Positions 54,141 to 64,000 of a stretch of DNA of 64,000 nucleotides are shown in pieces. Position numbers and translations under genes: made by a program. Every line of letters starts with the position of its first letter. Position 1 is the first letter of the stretch. Origin of the DNA: Puccinellia tenuiflora (lineage: Eukaryota; Streptophyta; Magnoliopsida; Poales; Poaceae). A model generated the notes under the pieces. The model ran no database searches and was not told the DNA's origin. It saw only the letters and a list, made by a program, of their open reading frames with translations. The stretch is from NCBI GenBank assembly GCA_012064385.1, contig QRDG01000816.1, forward strand, positions 628,596 to 692,595. The letters run 5' to 3'.

Positions 54141-56835
54141 GTCTCCCACTTGCACTAGAGTCAATAATCTAGTTTACATTTCCTCGATCCAACACCCATG
54201 GAGTCTCACTCATGAAGTCTCAGTGCTGATCATGTTTGCTTGTGGAAGAGGTTCTGTCCGTGTTCTGTACTTTACAGCTCTTTATGTCCTTTGCAAAAAT
54301 TTGTAACTTTCACCTAATTTGACATTACTTTATCATCACATGATAAAGTTCCTATCATCCCATGATAAAACTCATTATCATATAATGCATATAATATGTT
54401 TGGTTATAGAGTGAGATATTCGTATCCTTTTATGCCTATATGTATGATCAGTCAAATGGACTTTCTCATAACATATGCATCCGGAACTCACTCGATCTTG
54501 AAACAACTTTCTCAAACCAAAATATTATATCTTATTTCAATCCTTGAATTAATCATATACTCCTATATGTTGTAGACTTAACAAATCAACATTGAACCTT
54601 GTCACTTTGATATTTCCGATCATGCTTTCGCTGCGCTGCTCTGACTCTAAAAGATCTCCAATTTAGTCTGGCTTTATGACTTCAACCAAGTCCACCATTT
54701 TCTAAATTTATCTCAATTTCATGAAAAATGACTCCTCATTTAACATGTTCTTACTATTAAGAACTTGGGTCACATATCGTCATATACAAACACATGGTTC
54801 TTATATGTTGAGACCTATGAACAATTCATAGTGAATTCCAACATATCCTCCAACCATCAATTTTTGTACTGAGTTCTCAACTCAATGTTTCACCTATATG
54901 TTACAATGAGACGAACCGTTCTTCTCTTGTTTTATTTTGAACTCCTTCAAAAAATATTTAGGTTAAACATCCTGACTTTAATGTTTATCAAACTTATCTA
55001 TCCTCCATAGATACTTCATAAGTTATGCATTGGTCCATGACAACATTTACAACATTTACGAAATCTCCATTTCATTCAAACACGATGTTGTAAACTCCCA
55101 CTCAAATATATACCATACACATATTAAATTGTGAAACCACTATGGCTCCCACTCAGAAATATGTTATCTTTATATTTGACCATGATTAACTAGTTCCCAC
55201 TCAAACATATGTCACACATATTTTGATTATGGAAATTAATTTCTGCTCTAACTTAATATATGTCACCACATATCTTAATTAGATCTCACTGAGTTTCTTA
55301 TGCTTTTTCTCGACAATTTGGACTCCTCCAAAATTCTTAACTCTTAAGATTCGAGAACTCATATACGAAACGCCAGCACCTTGCCAGCTCTAAGTTTTAT
55401 TTATTCCACACAAACTCTTTGCAAAATAAATATGTGAAACATTCTTTTCACAAAATCAAGTAACGATTACTTTATGATTTAAACTTAAAATAGAATGACT
55501 CTTAGTCACTTTCGTATTTTAAAGTTTCTATTTCTTCTTTTGTAGTTTTGCAGGTATGTCTTGTTTCTCAAACATGACAAGTAAATCACGAATATTATTT
55601 TGCAACTTTTGACAAATTTCATATTCTTGAACCCTACTTCTCTTTAGACAAGCCAAACCAAAATTCAATGATCACCATCATTAAAACCTTTTATGTGTCA
55701 AGTTTTAACCAACATAGCACTTTACATATGTGCCACTTGATACATAAACATGCAAGGTTTAAGCTTTCTAAATTTATTCCAACAATTCTTTTATCCACGA
55801 AACCATTTCATGATAAAACCACTAAAACACACAACACAACCAAACACATTGGTTTGTTCCTTTTAGTCTCACATTGTGGAATCTCTATTCATAATCTCAT
55901 ATAAATATTCTACAAAACTTCATTTGCTTTGGTTTTTAATTATCTCATAATTATTGCAACCACTATTTCACATAACTCATATGCGAAACGCAAATCATTA
56001 AATAGATCCTTTATTTAAAATAGAGTGTTATCAAAAATAAATCTAAATGATACAAATAAAACCTTAAATTCAAAACCCTTCTTTATGACCACATAATATC
56101 TAATATAATGTGACTACAATACTTTAGGTTTATCAAAACACTTTTGAAAAATCTCTAAATATTGTAATTTGTGATAACACTTGTCACAAGTCTTCATACT
56201 AAACAATAACTCAAATATTTTGTCTCTTTTGATCACATCGAAAAGACTCAATTATCTTGTTAACTCAATATCCTCCACTTCCATGGTCTCATCATGACAT
56301 GAATAAATACTCCTATTTACTCATTCACGATAAGATAATGATGTCTCTTATTTACTGGAAAAATTCCACCAACACTTGTGTTTACTTTCCAGTTACTCAT
56401 GGCATTTTCAGAAAATGGCATTTTTAATTATGCTACTTGGTGATGCGCATCAGAATACTCACCAACACTATAGCACAACTAAAAACAAATCTCATCATTA
56501 AGTATTGGATATTTTAGCATGTCTTTATTTTATAAGTGTTTAACTAATTTTCGTTTAAATCCAACAAAGGACAATAATCTCATAACCGAAACGTGATCTC
56601 CAAAAAGGATTACTCATGAAAATAGAACAACCACTTGTCTTTAACATGAATGACCGTCTCACAAACCGAGACACACTAATTTAAGATCACACTTAATTCG
56701 ATTACAAAACTCATTCAAATCCTCTAATTTAAAATGATAAATGTAGAAGTGAAATGACGCCAGCATCAACTCCTTGATTGCCATCTTCCCGCGAAATCCA
56801 CTCAGTCCCTCCATGCACTTCTCAAACGGCGGGCC
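54141..56835. other. Non-coding interior of Copia G
   Basis: AT-rich, collinear with 899-3628 of element C, with no pol motifs. The PPT (minus GTGCAAGTGGGAGAC) is at 54141-54155. Confidence 0.7.
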
Positions 56836-56930
56836 CTGTTTTCACAAAACAGCACAAGTATCAAATACTTAGCTCACCACAAGTGTAAATGGGACATTTA
56901 AACATTTATAACTAGTATATCAAAATATAC
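56836..56930 (-). other. Candidate intron at gag 3' end (G)
   Basis: A 95-bp segment with donor AG|GTATATTTTG and acceptor TTTTGTGAAAACAG|GG. Length and position match 3629-3723 in element C. Confidence 0.45.
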
Positions 56931-57537
56931 CTTCTGCATTGGCTACGGGATTCCTTTCGATCTGACGAAATCGAGACATCAGTTCCGGATAAGTGATCGA
57001 ATCCCTTTCCTTGACATAGTCTCTGACACAATTCTTGAATTTGGGATGAAGCGAATGCAACAGCCCATCTATCGCGAATTCGTCACTCATCTCCATATCC
57101 CAAGCATCCACAAGAGTGTAATATATCCTATACATTTTCTTCAGATGTTCCTCTAAGCGATCATTTTCTTCCATCTTAGTTGAAAGAAATACACCTAGAC
57201 CTTCAAACCTTGCAATTCTCACTTGTGCTATGAACATTTTCTTTAGCTTAGTGACAGTCTCAATGACACTCAAGTTCTTGAATTGTTTGGACAGGTCTGA
57301 ATTCATGAAGACACTCATCAACCAATTGACTTGAATGTGAGTCTTACTCCGACTGAGCCAAGCCATACGCTTGTTGTAACTTGCAGAAGCATCGGGTTTC
57401 TCCTCTAAGGGTTCATGTAACACGTAGAGCTGATCATTGGTTGATAGGACTTCTCTAAGACGTTCGTACCACTCGATGAAGTTTGACCCATCGAGACGCA
57501 GCTCCTCAGCAAGAAACATACTACTGTAGTCAGCCAT
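56920..57537 (-). CDS. gag: Copia Gag-like protein, 205 aa
   Basis: This is the counterpart of the gag ORF of element C, starting MADYSSMFLAEELRLDG at an ATG and open for 205 codons. It lacks a four-residue GGGA stretch near the C-terminus present in C. Substitutions between the two are few and mostly conservative (for example K/E and V/M exchanges). It has no zinc knuckle or protease. It would supply capsid protein, with enzymes coming from an autonomous relative. Confidence 0.8.
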   Translation of the reverse strand: MADYSSMFLAEELRLDGSNFIEWYERLREVLSTNDQLYVLHEPLEEKPDASASYNKRMAWLSRSKTHIQVNWLMSVFMNSDLSKQFKNLSVIETVTKLKKMFIAQVRIARFEGLGVFLSTKMEENDRLEEHLKKMYRIYYTLVDAWDMEMSDEFAIDGLLHSLHPKFKNCVRDYVKERDSITYPELMSRFRQIERNPVANAEGIF

Positions 57538-58792
57538 GATCTACAAGGATTTTGCAAAGACATTTTTAGGACATTTTGTTTATGATAATTTTAGTTCAAC
57601 TTAATCAAATTAATATATGAACTCCCACTAAACTCAACATCTCTCTGGTTGTTTAGTGACACATGGTCCAAATCCACTACACCACAACCGATCATCACGT
57701 GAGATGATGTAGCTTCAATGGTGAACAACTCAGTGTTGATCATATCATTCATATGACTCGTGTTTAACCTTTCGGTTCCGTGTTCCCGAGGCCATGTCTG
57801 TACATGCTAGGCTCGTCAAGACAACCGTAGTATTTTCGAATGTGCAAACTGGCTTGCACCCGTTGTATGTGAACGTAGAGTCTATCACACCCGATCATCA
57901 TGTGATGCTTCGAAACGACGAACTTTCGCAACGGCGCATACTAGGGGAGAACACTTAATTATCTTGATATTAACATGAGATATCACCTTATCATGCTACC
58001 GTCGCGATCACATCTAAGCATAACAATAAGGTGCATAAAAGGGATTAACATCACATGCAATTCAAAAATTGTGATATGATATGGCCTTTCTTCTTATGCT
58101 TTTTGATCTCCATCTTCAAAGCACCGGCAAGATCTCCATCTCCGGCATGATCTCCATCATCGTGGCGCCATCACCATGGTTGTCCACCAACTATTGCAAC
58201 TACAACTAATGCTACTCTTAGCAATAAAGTAAAGCAATTACATGGTGATTTATCGACACGCAGGTCACATAAAATAAAAGACAACCATATGGCTCCAGCC
58301 GGTTGCCGTACTCGTCGACATGCAAGTCGCGAAATATTACAAACATGATCATTTCATACATTATCACAAATCACATTGGCCATATCACATCACTTGACCC
58401 CCTCTGCAAAAACAAGTTAGACGTCCTCTACTTTGTTTATGCAAATTTTACGTGGCTTGGGTCAACGAGATAGAACCGTTCTAATCTACGCAAAACCACA
58501 ACGGTGATATAATAGTCGCTTATTTAATCATCCTTTTGAAAGGCCTTCCATTGAAAATTGCATCCTCACTAAAGCAAGAGAAACAGACACCCGCCAGCCA
58601 CTTATGCAAAACAAGTTGCATGTCAGTCGTGGAACCGGTCTCTCGTGCGTGGACGAGTAAAGTTGGTCCGGGCCGCTTCAATCTCACAATACCGCAAAGA
58701 TGCAAAGTGCACGCGAGAAGGTAGCAACATAAAATATCAACGCCCACAACTCCTTGTGTTCTAATCGCACCAACATCTACGAATAGATCTAG
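57538..58792. other. 5' leader of Copia G
   Basis: The minus-strand leader between the PBS and gag, collinear with 4343-5590. Short ORFs are shared with C but lack a coding signature. Confidence 0.6.
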
Positions 58793-58804
58793 GCTCTGAT
58801 ACCA
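58793..58804 (-). promoter_or_regulatory. Primer binding site of Copia G
   Basis: The minus strand reads TGGTATCAGAGC (initiator tRNA-Met type) one base inside the 5' LTR. Confidence 0.9.
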
Positions 58805-59394
58805 CTGATGGGGTCGCAGCATAGAAAACAAAAAATTTCCTACGCGACAAGCGGAATAAACCCCAAGGATCTAGATCTACTAGATGAAGATAGCGAAGGT
58901 GAGATCCAATCTCTTACCCTTGAAGATCAACAAACGCGTTTTGTCGGTGCAGGGGTTGGTTAGTCGATCCCCGCAACTAGACTCGTCTAGTCGCGAGGAG
59001 ATGTATTATCCTCGAGATCCAATCCGGTGAAGTGCAGCAACGGGCAGCACCTCCGCGGCGACCACACGTACGGCTCGATGAAGACATCAACTCCTTGATC
59101 CCGCAAGCGAGAGGACGTGGCCTTGATGATCTCAGCAGCACGACAGTTGTGCCGGTGTCGATGACGATCTCCACGAGCAGGGCTTCGCCAAGCCAAGCAA
59201 GAGGAGAGGGAGAGGAGGAGGTGGCGCAGCCCCCTAGGGCTAGGGTAGTGCGGCAGCTCTTGGTGGAGGTGGTGGCACGGCAGCCCTCCGGGGAGGAGGG
59301 GTGCGGCTAGGGTTTTAGGGTGGAGGAAGGTGGTGCGGCTAGGGCACGTGGGTCGGCAGGCACAAGGGTGTGCCGCACCCCTCCCCTCCCCCCC

Positions 59395-59402
59395 TTTATA
59401 TA
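59395..59402 (-). promoter_or_regulatory. TATA box, 5' LTR of G
   Basis: The minus strand reads CACCTATATAAAGGGG, 250-290 bp downstream (in transcription sense) of the heat-shock-like array. Confidence 0.7.
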
Positions 59403-59651
59403 GGTGGCCGGCTCGGGTTAGGTTAGGGGCCGGCCGGCCCCTTGCTTGCCCCCCAAGTTGGAGTCCATCTAGGACTCCTCCTTGGGCCCCTTTCCTAAAG
59501 GGTGGAGGGCCCAACTCCTAGTCCAACTAGAAGTGGGTTCCCCCCCTTCCTTAGCCGCATGCCCATGTGGGCCATTGGGTGGTGTGGCTGGCCCAAGTGG
59601 CCAGCTGCACCCCTTTGGTCCATGTGGGCCCCATACAATATGTGGTCCCAC

Positions 59652-59684
59652 TTCTAGAACCTTCTAGAACATTCCGGAACCTTC
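59652..59684 (-). promoter_or_regulatory. Perfect seven-unit heat-shock element, 5' LTR of G
   Basis: Seven alternating TTC and GAA triplets separated by exactly 2 bp, with no mismatch. Heat-shock factor trimers bind three such units, so this could hold two trimers. Known heat-activated Copia elements such as ONSEN use LTR heat-shock elements. Heat response here is inferred. Confidence 0.6.
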
Positions 59685-60294
59685 CGGTACCCTGCAAATA
59701 ATTTTCGGAACTTTTCCGAAACCTCCGGAAACAACTTTCCATATATGAATCTTATTCTCCGGACTCCTCCGGAACCTCTCGTGACGTCCGGGATCCCATC
59801 CGAGACTCCGAATCACCATTCGTTCGTTTCATCATTTAATTCATCGCAAAACCTAATTTCATCGGAACGTTAAGTGTGTGACCCTACGGGTTCGAGAATG
59901 CATAGACATGATCATATCAATAATTAATAGCGGGACCGGGATGCCCATATTAATTCCTATACACTCAACGAAAACCTTTTTCTCGATTGAACCACGATGC
60001 CGGAGATTCAATTAATCTCATATACGATTCTCTTTGTCTCACGATATTTTGCTTGCCCGAGATATAATCGTTGACATCCCCATGTCCAGTTTTATCTCGT
60101 TACCGGCAAGTTCTCTTTACTCGTCCAAAATATAGGATCCTCGTGATTACCACCTAATCACCTGTCTGCAGACTTTTGATGCTATATTATCGAGAAGGCT
60201 TGGAGATATCTTCTCCATCACATGGAGGGACAAATCCCACTCTTGATTCATATCACCCAACAACCCACCATCGGAGATACCTGAAAGCCACCTT

Positions 60295-60399
60295 GCCGAA
60301 GTGGTGTATTCATGTAAGGATTGGGCATTTCTGGAGTATTTGGACACGCAGAAGGTCAACGAGCTGATTAGATATCAGTTCGTTATGGTGAACGAAAAG
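60295..60399 (+). pseudogene. Possible exon fragment of a host gene
   Basis: Directly after the broken LTR, a 35-codon frame (AEVVYSCKDWAFLEYLDTQK, then VNELIRYQFVMVNEK) ends at AAG|GTGAGC, a good splice donor. AT-rich, intron-like DNA follows. Composition is protein-like, unlike neighbouring transposon DNA. I cannot name the family. The upstream part of the gene is absent, so it may be a fragment joined during the truncation of G. Confidence 0.4.
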
Positions 60400-61256
60400 G
60401 TGAGCCGTTTTTGTTCTTCACGTGCAAGAGAGATGTTTGTGTAGCTTGACTCTAGCATTTCGGCAAAAAAAATTAATTGTTGTATGTGCATTACCAGGAT
60501 AGACATCCAGTTGTTGAGTTATTCGTCCTTGAATATATAGTGAAGCTAAAATAAATGAGCATTATATCATGGTTGTTGTAGCTTCTTTTCAATACTTAAT
60601 TTTGAAGTGTGCTGATGGTTTGGTACCTTCTAAATCGAATGTAAAGAGTAGTGTTGTATTATTATTATATAATGGTATTTGTAGATTCTTTTCGATACAT
60701 TTTTTTGAAGTTTGCTGGTGGTTTGATACCTTCTAAACAAACTATAAAGAGATGTGTTGTATGTAGTTTGCTCGCATAGCTTCTTTTGTTTAGAAAATTA
60801 TCTGGTTTTCTAATGGTCCAGACTCTCGAAACAAAATACAAAGACTAATCATCTATAATCTATAATATCTAAATAGGGGCAACCCACCTACTATATGTAT
60901 TTCTCTCAACATGAAAACATGCCAAATCACATCAATTCTTCGTATTGGTTGTCACTGTCCCCGCTATATGTCTATATGTTGGACACTGCATGCATCCACG
61001 GCATTTACTCTATTTTCTCGTAGACCTCCGTCACGGCTAAGGGGCTGACACACATATTTGATTGCCTCGCTCGACGGCACACGCGCTTCCTGTTCCCTAG
61101 CTATCTTGGCGTACAACCCTTCCTCATTAAATGACATGAAAATGAAATTGGAACCCCAATAAGTGAAGTCCGTGATTCCTCAGGGCAAGTACAAAGTACA
61201 ATAGATCCTAGTCAGGTGGCTATAAGCAATTTTTATTAGCAAAATCTGAGGTGAAA
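60400..61256. other. AT-rich, intron-like region
   Basis: No ORF. An imperfect tandem duplication of about 85-100 bp lies at about 60580-60670 and 60680-60768 (shared blocks GGTTTG.TACCTTCTAAA and TTTTTGAAGT). Nothing else is recognised. Confidence 0.5.
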
Positions 61257-61268
61257 GAGAGAGAAAGT

Positions 61269-63075
61269 AGGAAATAGAGTGGAACACGACTTCAATATGC
61301 CGACGATACAATCCTCTTTATGGAACAAGACTTGGAAAAGGTGAGAAACCTGAAATTAATTTTATCAGCGTTCGAGCAGCTTTCTGGTCTCAAGATTAAT
61401 TTCCATAAGAGTGAATTGTTTTGTTTTGGCGAGGCACTGGATGACGCTGCCCTATACGCTGAGTTATTCGGCTGTGGGCAAGGTCATTTTCCAATTAGCT
61501 ATTTGGGCATTCCGATTCACTTCAGAAGGCTTACAATAGCTCAATGGAAAATTGTGGAGGAACGGCTACAGAAGAGATTGAGTAGCTGGAAAGGAAAATT
61601 GTTATCTCTTGGGGGAGGATTGGTCCTCATAAACTCAGTGCTCACTAACATGGTACTGTATATGATTTCCTTCTTCCAACTGCCCAAAGGAGTTCTGCAT
61701 CGATTAGATTATTTTCGATCAAGATTCTTTTGGCAAGGGGATAGTGAGAAAAGAAATATAGACTGGCTAAATGGAACGTAGTTTGCCGTCCCAAGGATCA
61801 AGGAGCGCTGGGTATTCATGACTTAGAGGTCAAGAATAGAGCTCTCCTCGGTAAGTGGTTGTTTAAACTACTGACTAAAGATGGGGTATGGCAAACTCTC
61901 CTACGGAGAAAGTATATTGGTTCAAAAGCGTTATCACAGGTTGCTTGGAAAGCCGGTGATTCACACTTCTGGGCTGGCCTAATGGCGACGAAGAAGTTCT
62001 TCTTCCCATATGGTTCTTTTTCCATTAAGGATGGTTCGGAGATAAGATTCTGGGAGGATAAATGGTTAGGCAACACCACACTCCGAGAACAATATCCAGC
62101 TTTATATAATATTGTCCTTGGTCGTCATAAGAGCGATACTCTCGCTAAGGTGATGGAGAATTCTCCGCCCAATGTGACGTTCCGAAGAGATCTTGTGGGT
62201 CCCAGGTTAGCATCCTGGAATGAGTTGCTACAACGTTTGGCTGTAGTTAATCTCATGGAGGGGACCGATGAGTTTCGATGGAATTTACATGTTAATGGTA
62301 AATTCTCAGTAGACTCTATGTATAAAGCTCTCATACAGCCAGATTTGCCTGTGGATAATAACCACAAAATTTGGAAGATGAGGATCCCACTCAAGAATAA
62401 ATTTTTTACTTGGTATCTTTGTCGTGGGGTAATTCTAACTAAAGATAATCTCGCGAAACGCAATTGGCATGGGAGTAAAAAGTGTGTCTTCTGTCACAAG
62501 GACGAGACTATTAAGCACTTATTCTTCGAGTGTAGATTTGCGAGTTCTATATGGTCAATCATCAAAATAGGTTCTAACCTATTTCCACCACGTAGCATTG
62601 CTAATATTTTTGGTAATTGGCTGAATGGTGTGGACAATAGGATTAAACGACTTATTAGGGTGGGAGCGCTAGCCGTTATATGGTCGCTTTGGCTGTGTAG
62701 AAATGACAAGGTTTTTAATGATAAGAATTCGTCTCTCATGCAGGTGATCTATAGGACTACTGCTACTCTCCGTTTGTGGTCTCCGTTGCAACGTGTGGAG
62801 CATCACGACCTTTTTACGGAGGTGTGTACAAGTCTGGAGGGAACGGCGAGAGACTTTTTATCCCAACATGGATGGCAGCATAATTTGCGGATTGGCCCTC
62901 CACCTCCATAGGCGTGTTTACAATTTCTCATTCTGATATGTAATTCGCCTTGTTTTATTTTAGTTGTTGATAACTTTTAGCTGTGTGCATCCTAGTTATG
63001 CAGAGGCCGGGTGTAATACTTAAACTCTTTAAGTAATAAAAGCTCCTTTTATCGAAAAAAAGGAAATAGAGTGGA
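61269..63075 (+). mobile_element. 5'-truncated L1-type LINE, 15-bp TSD
   Basis: The insertion 61284-63060 is flanked by AGGAAATAGAGTGGA at 61269-61283 and 63061-63075. It starts just before the RT YADD box and ends with AATAAAAGCTCCTTTTATCG and a short A tail. Five-prime truncation, variable-length TSD and A tail are the signature of target-primed reverse transcription. The 3' UTR (62912-63060) has a style seen in grass L1 elements. Confidence 0.92.
61285..62911 (+). pseudogene. LINE ORF2 C-terminal part (RT end and zf-RVT)
   Basis: The frame begins with LQYADDTILF (YADD at 61296-61307), the catalytic box of reverse transcriptase. It continues through the thumb-like SYLGIPIHFRRL and SSWKGKLLSLGG segments. 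A one-base frameshift at about 61770 leads to a stop at 61779-61781. The second frame (to 62911) covers the long C-terminal region with WLGNTTLREQYP and a zinc-binding KKCVFCHKDETIKHLFFEC motif, as in plant L1 ORF2. Endonuclease and RT fingers/palm are missing through 5' truncation. Confidence 0.9.
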
Positions 63076-63278
63076 GCGGGCTCTTCAGCTACAGCCCGGT
63101 TATAGAACATATAACGAGAAAAAAGCTGGTTGTTTGACTAACCCAATTCTCTAATAAAGCCTACTTAGCAACCAACCTAATAGTCAGTCTATTGTATGGG
63201 TGGGCTTTATGATAACTGCAAGGTGACATGATAGGGCTCTATAGCCAGCAGCCGGCTATGCTATTAATCTTACTCTCA

Positions 63279-63553
63279 TCTCTCGGCGACTCAAGTCCAG
63301 TAACCGGCCGCATGCGAGCTTTTTAATCTCCTCTAAATTTCGTCCGGCCAGCCTTGCCTCTGATCATGGCCTCCTGTGAGCTTTACTGCTGCTATCTTTA
63401 ATGGGGTTGTGATTCCTAGCCTCCTACGTTTTCTTCTCTTGATATACTGTCGAGTTTCTGTCGCATTGGGGGTACGTGATTTCTCCTCTCATAGTTTTGT
63501 TCTTTGCAGCTTTATGTTGCCGATCCGCTTCCCCCTTTGTCTGTCCACTTCAG
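63279..63553. other. Unassigned, possibly intronic
   Basis: Pyrimidine-rich DNA with two acceptor-like sites (TTGTTCTTTGCAG ending 63509, and TCCACTTCAG ending 63553). No transposon feature was seen. Confidence 0.35.
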
Positions 63554-63653
63554 GTTCTGCAGAATTGGGCGCCCGGTACCCGCATCGCTATGCTGCAGTT
63601 TGGTGTGATCGTCAAGGTCTACGGGCGCCCTGTACCCGCAGCTACATCACCTT
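63554..63653 (+). other. Possible exon
   Basis: Between acceptor CCACTTCAG and donor-like TCTCG|GTAATC lies a GC-rich 100-bp segment with frame VLQNWAPGTRIAMLQFGVIV. It contains two near-identical 18-bp copies of GGGCGCCCNGTACCCGCA. The family is unknown; it may belong to the same broken gene as 60295-60399, or be chance. Confidence 0.3.
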
Positions 63654-64000
63654 CTCGGTAATCCGGATCTGTATTTTATTTAGACTCTTTGTATTTATGT
63701 TCCCCTCTGATACGCTTCGATCTGTAGGCATCCTATAATATGTACATTGTTTTTCATTTTAAACGGAAGTATGTACGTTGTTGAACGTTCAGCTATCTGG
63801 TAGTTGTGTATTTTATAGTTCTTTAATTATTTTACCACTTCGTAGTTTGGTAACTATTTTGACATATATTCAGTATTTGTTTTGCTTTCCTGGGTTGTAA
63901 CCTGTATAAATAATTGTCACTAGCATGCAATTGTTTATCTTTATCTTTTGTGATGTCAAATTATACAAAAAAAAGTAAGTGGCATGTTTTTGTTAGAAAA
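63654..64000. other. AT-rich right edge
   Basis: No ORF, repeat boundary or motif is recognised. Confidence 0.5.

Larger units (their letters stand above)
52227..60294 (-). mobile_element. Copia-type non-autonomous element G, right end truncated
   Basis: A minus-strand sister of C with an intact left (3') LTR (52227-54140), interior (54141-58805) and a right (5') LTR (58806-60294) lacking its last 425 bp. The PBS is at 58793-58804 and the PPT at 54141-54155. It has one gag-like ORF and no pol. The two LTRs differ at roughly 2% by eye. The left flank AGATC (52222-52226) would be one TSD copy; its partner is lost with the right end. G is inserted in the interior of element F. Confidence 0.9.
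58806..60294 (-). repeat. 5' LTR of Copia G, truncated
   Basis: Matches 52227-53715 and then stops. The missing 425 bp are the outer end of U3. The TATA box (59395-59402) and a perfect heat-shock-like array (59652-59684) remain, so the core promoter is intact. Confidence 0.88.
61257..63278. repeat. MITE-like element interrupted by a LINE
   Basis: Outer arms 61257-61283 and 63061-63278 form imperfect terminal inverted repeats: GAGAGAAAGTAGGAAATAG with GAGCGGGCTC on the left, and on the right (reverse complement) GAGAGTAAGATTAATAG with GGCTATAGAGCCC. Without the LINE the element is about 245 bp. The match is approximate and the family is not identified. Confidence 0.35.

Overview
The window is plant nuclear DNA, almost certainly from a Triticeae grass (wheat, Aegilops or barley type). 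Evidence: nested LTR retrotransposons fill most of it; Copia LTRs open with TGTTGGGAATATGCCC in the BARE/Angela style; there is a long-LTR chromodomain Gypsy, a Tat-type Gypsy with a second RNase H, a CACTA terminus, an L1-type LINE, and no intact host gene. Family names are from memory; boundaries were read from TG..CA ends, PBS/PPT sites and target-site duplications (TSDs).

Layout. 1-6458: Copia element C (minus), gag only. 6459-8030: 3' end of Gypsy B (plus), cut by C. 8031-10484, 23758-26375 and 44017-45107: pieces of one Copia-like non-autonomous element A (plus), split by B (inside its zinc knuckle), by D (TSD GATAA) and by E (inside its 3' LTR, TSD TTGAG). 10485-23752: complete, young Gypsy D with 3.8-kb LTRs, an extra first ORF and an intact 1,503-codon gag-pol frame. 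26376-44011: Tat-type Gypsy E (minus) with a decayed gag-pol and, on the opposite strand, an eight-exon spliced gene; a 3.36-kb solo LTR (TSD GATCT) sits in its last exon. 45108-45935: unassigned. 45936-48272: CACTA left end holding a 1.36-kb solo LTR (TSD GCAGC) and a GC-rich minisatellite. 48273-52226: 3' part of element F, a minus-strand sister of A. 52227-60294: Copia G (minus), sister of C, with its right LTR truncated. 60295-64000: possible host-gene debris, a 5'-truncated LINE (TSD of 15 bp) inside a MITE-like repeat, and a possible exon.

How it fits together. Nesting gives an order: A is older than B, D and E; B is older than C; E is older than its solo LTR. By-eye LTR divergence is about 0.6% for D, 2% for G and 3% for E. 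Only D looks capable of making its own proteins. C, G, A and F carry gag-only or coding-poor interiors and would depend on enzymes supplied elsewhere.

The most interesting signals are: (1) the antisense spliced gene in E, whose predicted exons sum to exactly 1,117 codons; (2) ORF0 of D, which follows directly on a splice-acceptor-like CAG and has a dsRNA-binding-domain-like pattern; (3) heat-shock-element arrays in the LTRs of G and A; (4) near-exclusive TAG nonsense codons in E, the mark expected from CHG methylation decay.
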